A DNA stretch of 64,000 bases from Mycobacterium yunnanensis. GTDB taxonomy: Bacteria > Actinomycetota > Actinomycetes > Mycobacteriales > Mycobacteriaceae. The stretch spans positions 1 through 64,000 of the forward strand of contig NZ_JACKVK010000001.1 in assembly GCF_025823185.1 (NCBI RefSeq), given 5' to 3'. Positions 63,150 through 64,000 of the stretch are shown piece after piece. The notes below the pieces were generated by a model. That model was not told where the DNA came from. It saw nothing but the letters and a program-made list of their open reading frames with translations, and did no database searches. Both the position numbers and the translations under genes were made by a program. Position 1 is the stretch's first letter. Each line of letters begins with the position of its first letter.

Positions 63150-64000
63150 TGCCCGCCGGGTTCGCGTTCGTCTTCGCGTTCGCGTCGGACGCGGTCCGCG
63201 TGGTCTTGGGGGCGGGTGGTGCTGCGCTGCGGCATGGTGAGCCCGGCCGTGTGCGGCGTGGGTCGTCCGTTCGTCGTGACCGTGGCGGTGGGTCTAGATA
63301 GTTCGGGCAACAGCAGCCGGCTGCCCGGTGTGGTGACGAACTCTCGTCCGTCGGGTGCGGTCCAGATGACGGTGCCGTCCTCGAGTTGTCTGTCGCGCCA
63401 ACCATTCTCACCACCCCAAAAGGTCTTGAGCAAGTGGTGTCGACGGCAGACGCACTTGAGGTTGGACGCGGCAGTCGGTCCGTGCGGCCACGGAATCGTA
63501 TGGTCGATGTCGGTCTGGGTGGCGGGCACGCGGCAGCCCGGGAAGCGGCAGGTCATGTCGCGGCAGCGAATGAAGTCGGCCAGCTTCTTGGATGGTCGGT
63601 ACCGGTTCTCCGGCGGGGCTTGCCCGGGGTGCACGATCCGGGTGATGGTGGCCCCAATGGCGGCGCGGCACGCGACGGCACCGGGGAGGAATTGGCCTCC
63701 CATCATCGCCGCGGGGCGTAGCTTCGCGAAGTATCCGGGTGCCGGGGTGAGGGCCTCGGTAAGGGTGAGGTCGCGAAGGGGCTTGTCGAAGAGCGGTGGC
63801 TCTTCCCCGTCGATGGCGGCTCGCTCATCGGCCGCTGAGGAGGGAGTGGGCCTGGTCGGCGGCGACTCGCCCTGAGGCGCAAGATCATCGGATTTCGGCG
63901 AGGCATCTGCTTTGTCGAGGGCTGGCGCGGTGGACTCCTCGGCGTCGGCCTCTTTGGGGGCTTCCGGTCGCGGCGCGGGGCTCTCGGGCCGTGGCGCAGG
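63146..64000 (-). CDS. DUF222/HNH endonuclease-family protein, 3' part
   Basis: This reading frame is open from the window edge at 64000 to a stop at 63146, about 284 residues. Its C-terminal HNH domain has RCRDMTCRFPGCRVPATQTDIDH, then WPHGPTAASNLKCVCRRHH, with zinc-type cysteines and the HNH histidines. Upstream is GYFAKLRPAAMMGGQFLPG, typical of the DUF222/13E12-repeat proteins abundant in mycobacteria, and before that a Pro/Ala/Glu-rich linker. The N-terminal DUF222 part lies outside the window. An internal ATG at 63706 is not the true start because the frame continues. Confidence 0.82.
   Translation of the reverse strand, partial: PAPRPESPAPRPEAPKEADAEESTAPALDKADASPKSDDLAPQGESPPTRPTPSSAADERAAIDGEEPPLFDKPLRDLTLTEALTPAPGYFAKLRPAAMMGGQFLPGAVACRAAIGATITRIVHPGQAPPENRYRPSKKLADFIRCRDMTCRFPGCRVPATQTDIDHTIPWPHGPTAASNLKCVCRRHHLLKTFWGGENGWRDRQLEDGTVIWTAPDGREFVTTPGSRLLLPELSRPTATVTTNGRPTPHTAGLTMPQRSTTRPQDHADRVRREREDEREPGGH

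Noticed and set aside
63146..63706. A complete 186-residue HNH protein starting at ATG 63706
   Set aside because: The frame continues upstream without a stop to the window edge with typical DUF222-family sequence, so the ATG is internal.

Overview
This window is high-GC actinobacterial DNA that reads as a fast-growing mycobacterium (Mycolicibacterium-type). It carries the cholesterol side-chain and ring-degradation genes of the KstR and KstR2 regulons in almost the order known from Mycobacterium tuberculosis Rv3534c-Rv3564. It also has DDN-like deazaflavin enzymes, a PGRS-like glycine-rich protein, an MPT63-like secreted protein and a DUF222/HNH protein. No tRNA, rRNA or CRISPR array was seen.

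Layout. 1-248: one end of an insertion sequence, stopping 17 bp from fadE33. 266-8563: KstR2-regulon genes for degrading the C/D-ring intermediate HIP. The fadD3-fadE31-fadE32-fadE33 operon runs leftward and fadE30-ipdF-kstR2-fadA6 runs rightward, with a KstR2-type palindrome between them. 8700-10506: two non-pathway genes (DUF559 protein and YihY-like membrane protein). 10549-15733: echA20-ipdA-ipdB-ipdC leftward and two short-chain dehydrogenases rightward, around a second KstR2 palindrome. 15721-24491: side-chain genes, with fadA5 plus three small genes leftward and cyp125-fadE28-fadE29-chsH2-chsH1-ltp2 rightward, around two KstR-type operators. 52693-58089: hsd4B and kstD leftward, hsaE-hsaG-hsaF rightward, around another KstR operator. 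58115-64000: a permease pair, a beta-lactamase-fold esterase, a RecQ-like helicase and the 3' part of an HNH-family gene.

Between ltp2 and hsd4B sits about 28 kb unrelated to steroids (24.5-52.6 kb). It opens with two LuxR-type regulators whose receiver domains lack the phospho-acceptor Asp. A second GlmS-like enzyme follows, then a tightly coupled run of about 16.5 kb. That run encodes three family-2 glycosyltransferases, an epimerase, a flippase-like protein, a polysaccharide deacetylase, a GMC oxidoreductase with a ferredoxin-type Cys motif, a large membrane protein, a secreted GH16 enzyme, a stand-alone adenylation domain, a carrier protein, a flavin amine oxidase, a lysine-2,3-aminomutase-like radical SAM enzyme, a GNAT protein and a one-helix membrane protein. 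My reading is that it makes an exported amino-sugar polysaccharide or glycolipid decorated with beta-lysine. The aminomutase would make beta-lysine, the adenylation domain and carrier would activate it, the deacetylase would expose sugar amines, and the GNAT protein would join them. This is the best candidate here for an undescribed system. Three promoter-like sites with identical internal spacing link the island's transcription units. A PGRS-like protein, an ESX-type substrate pair, a Ser/Thr kinase and an MPT63-like protein complete it.

A second oddity is four exact 32-bp tandem repeats between fadE29 and chsH2. Each encodes a 10-residue mini-ORF that overlaps the next by one base, forming a continuous stop/start chain from fadE29 to chsH2.
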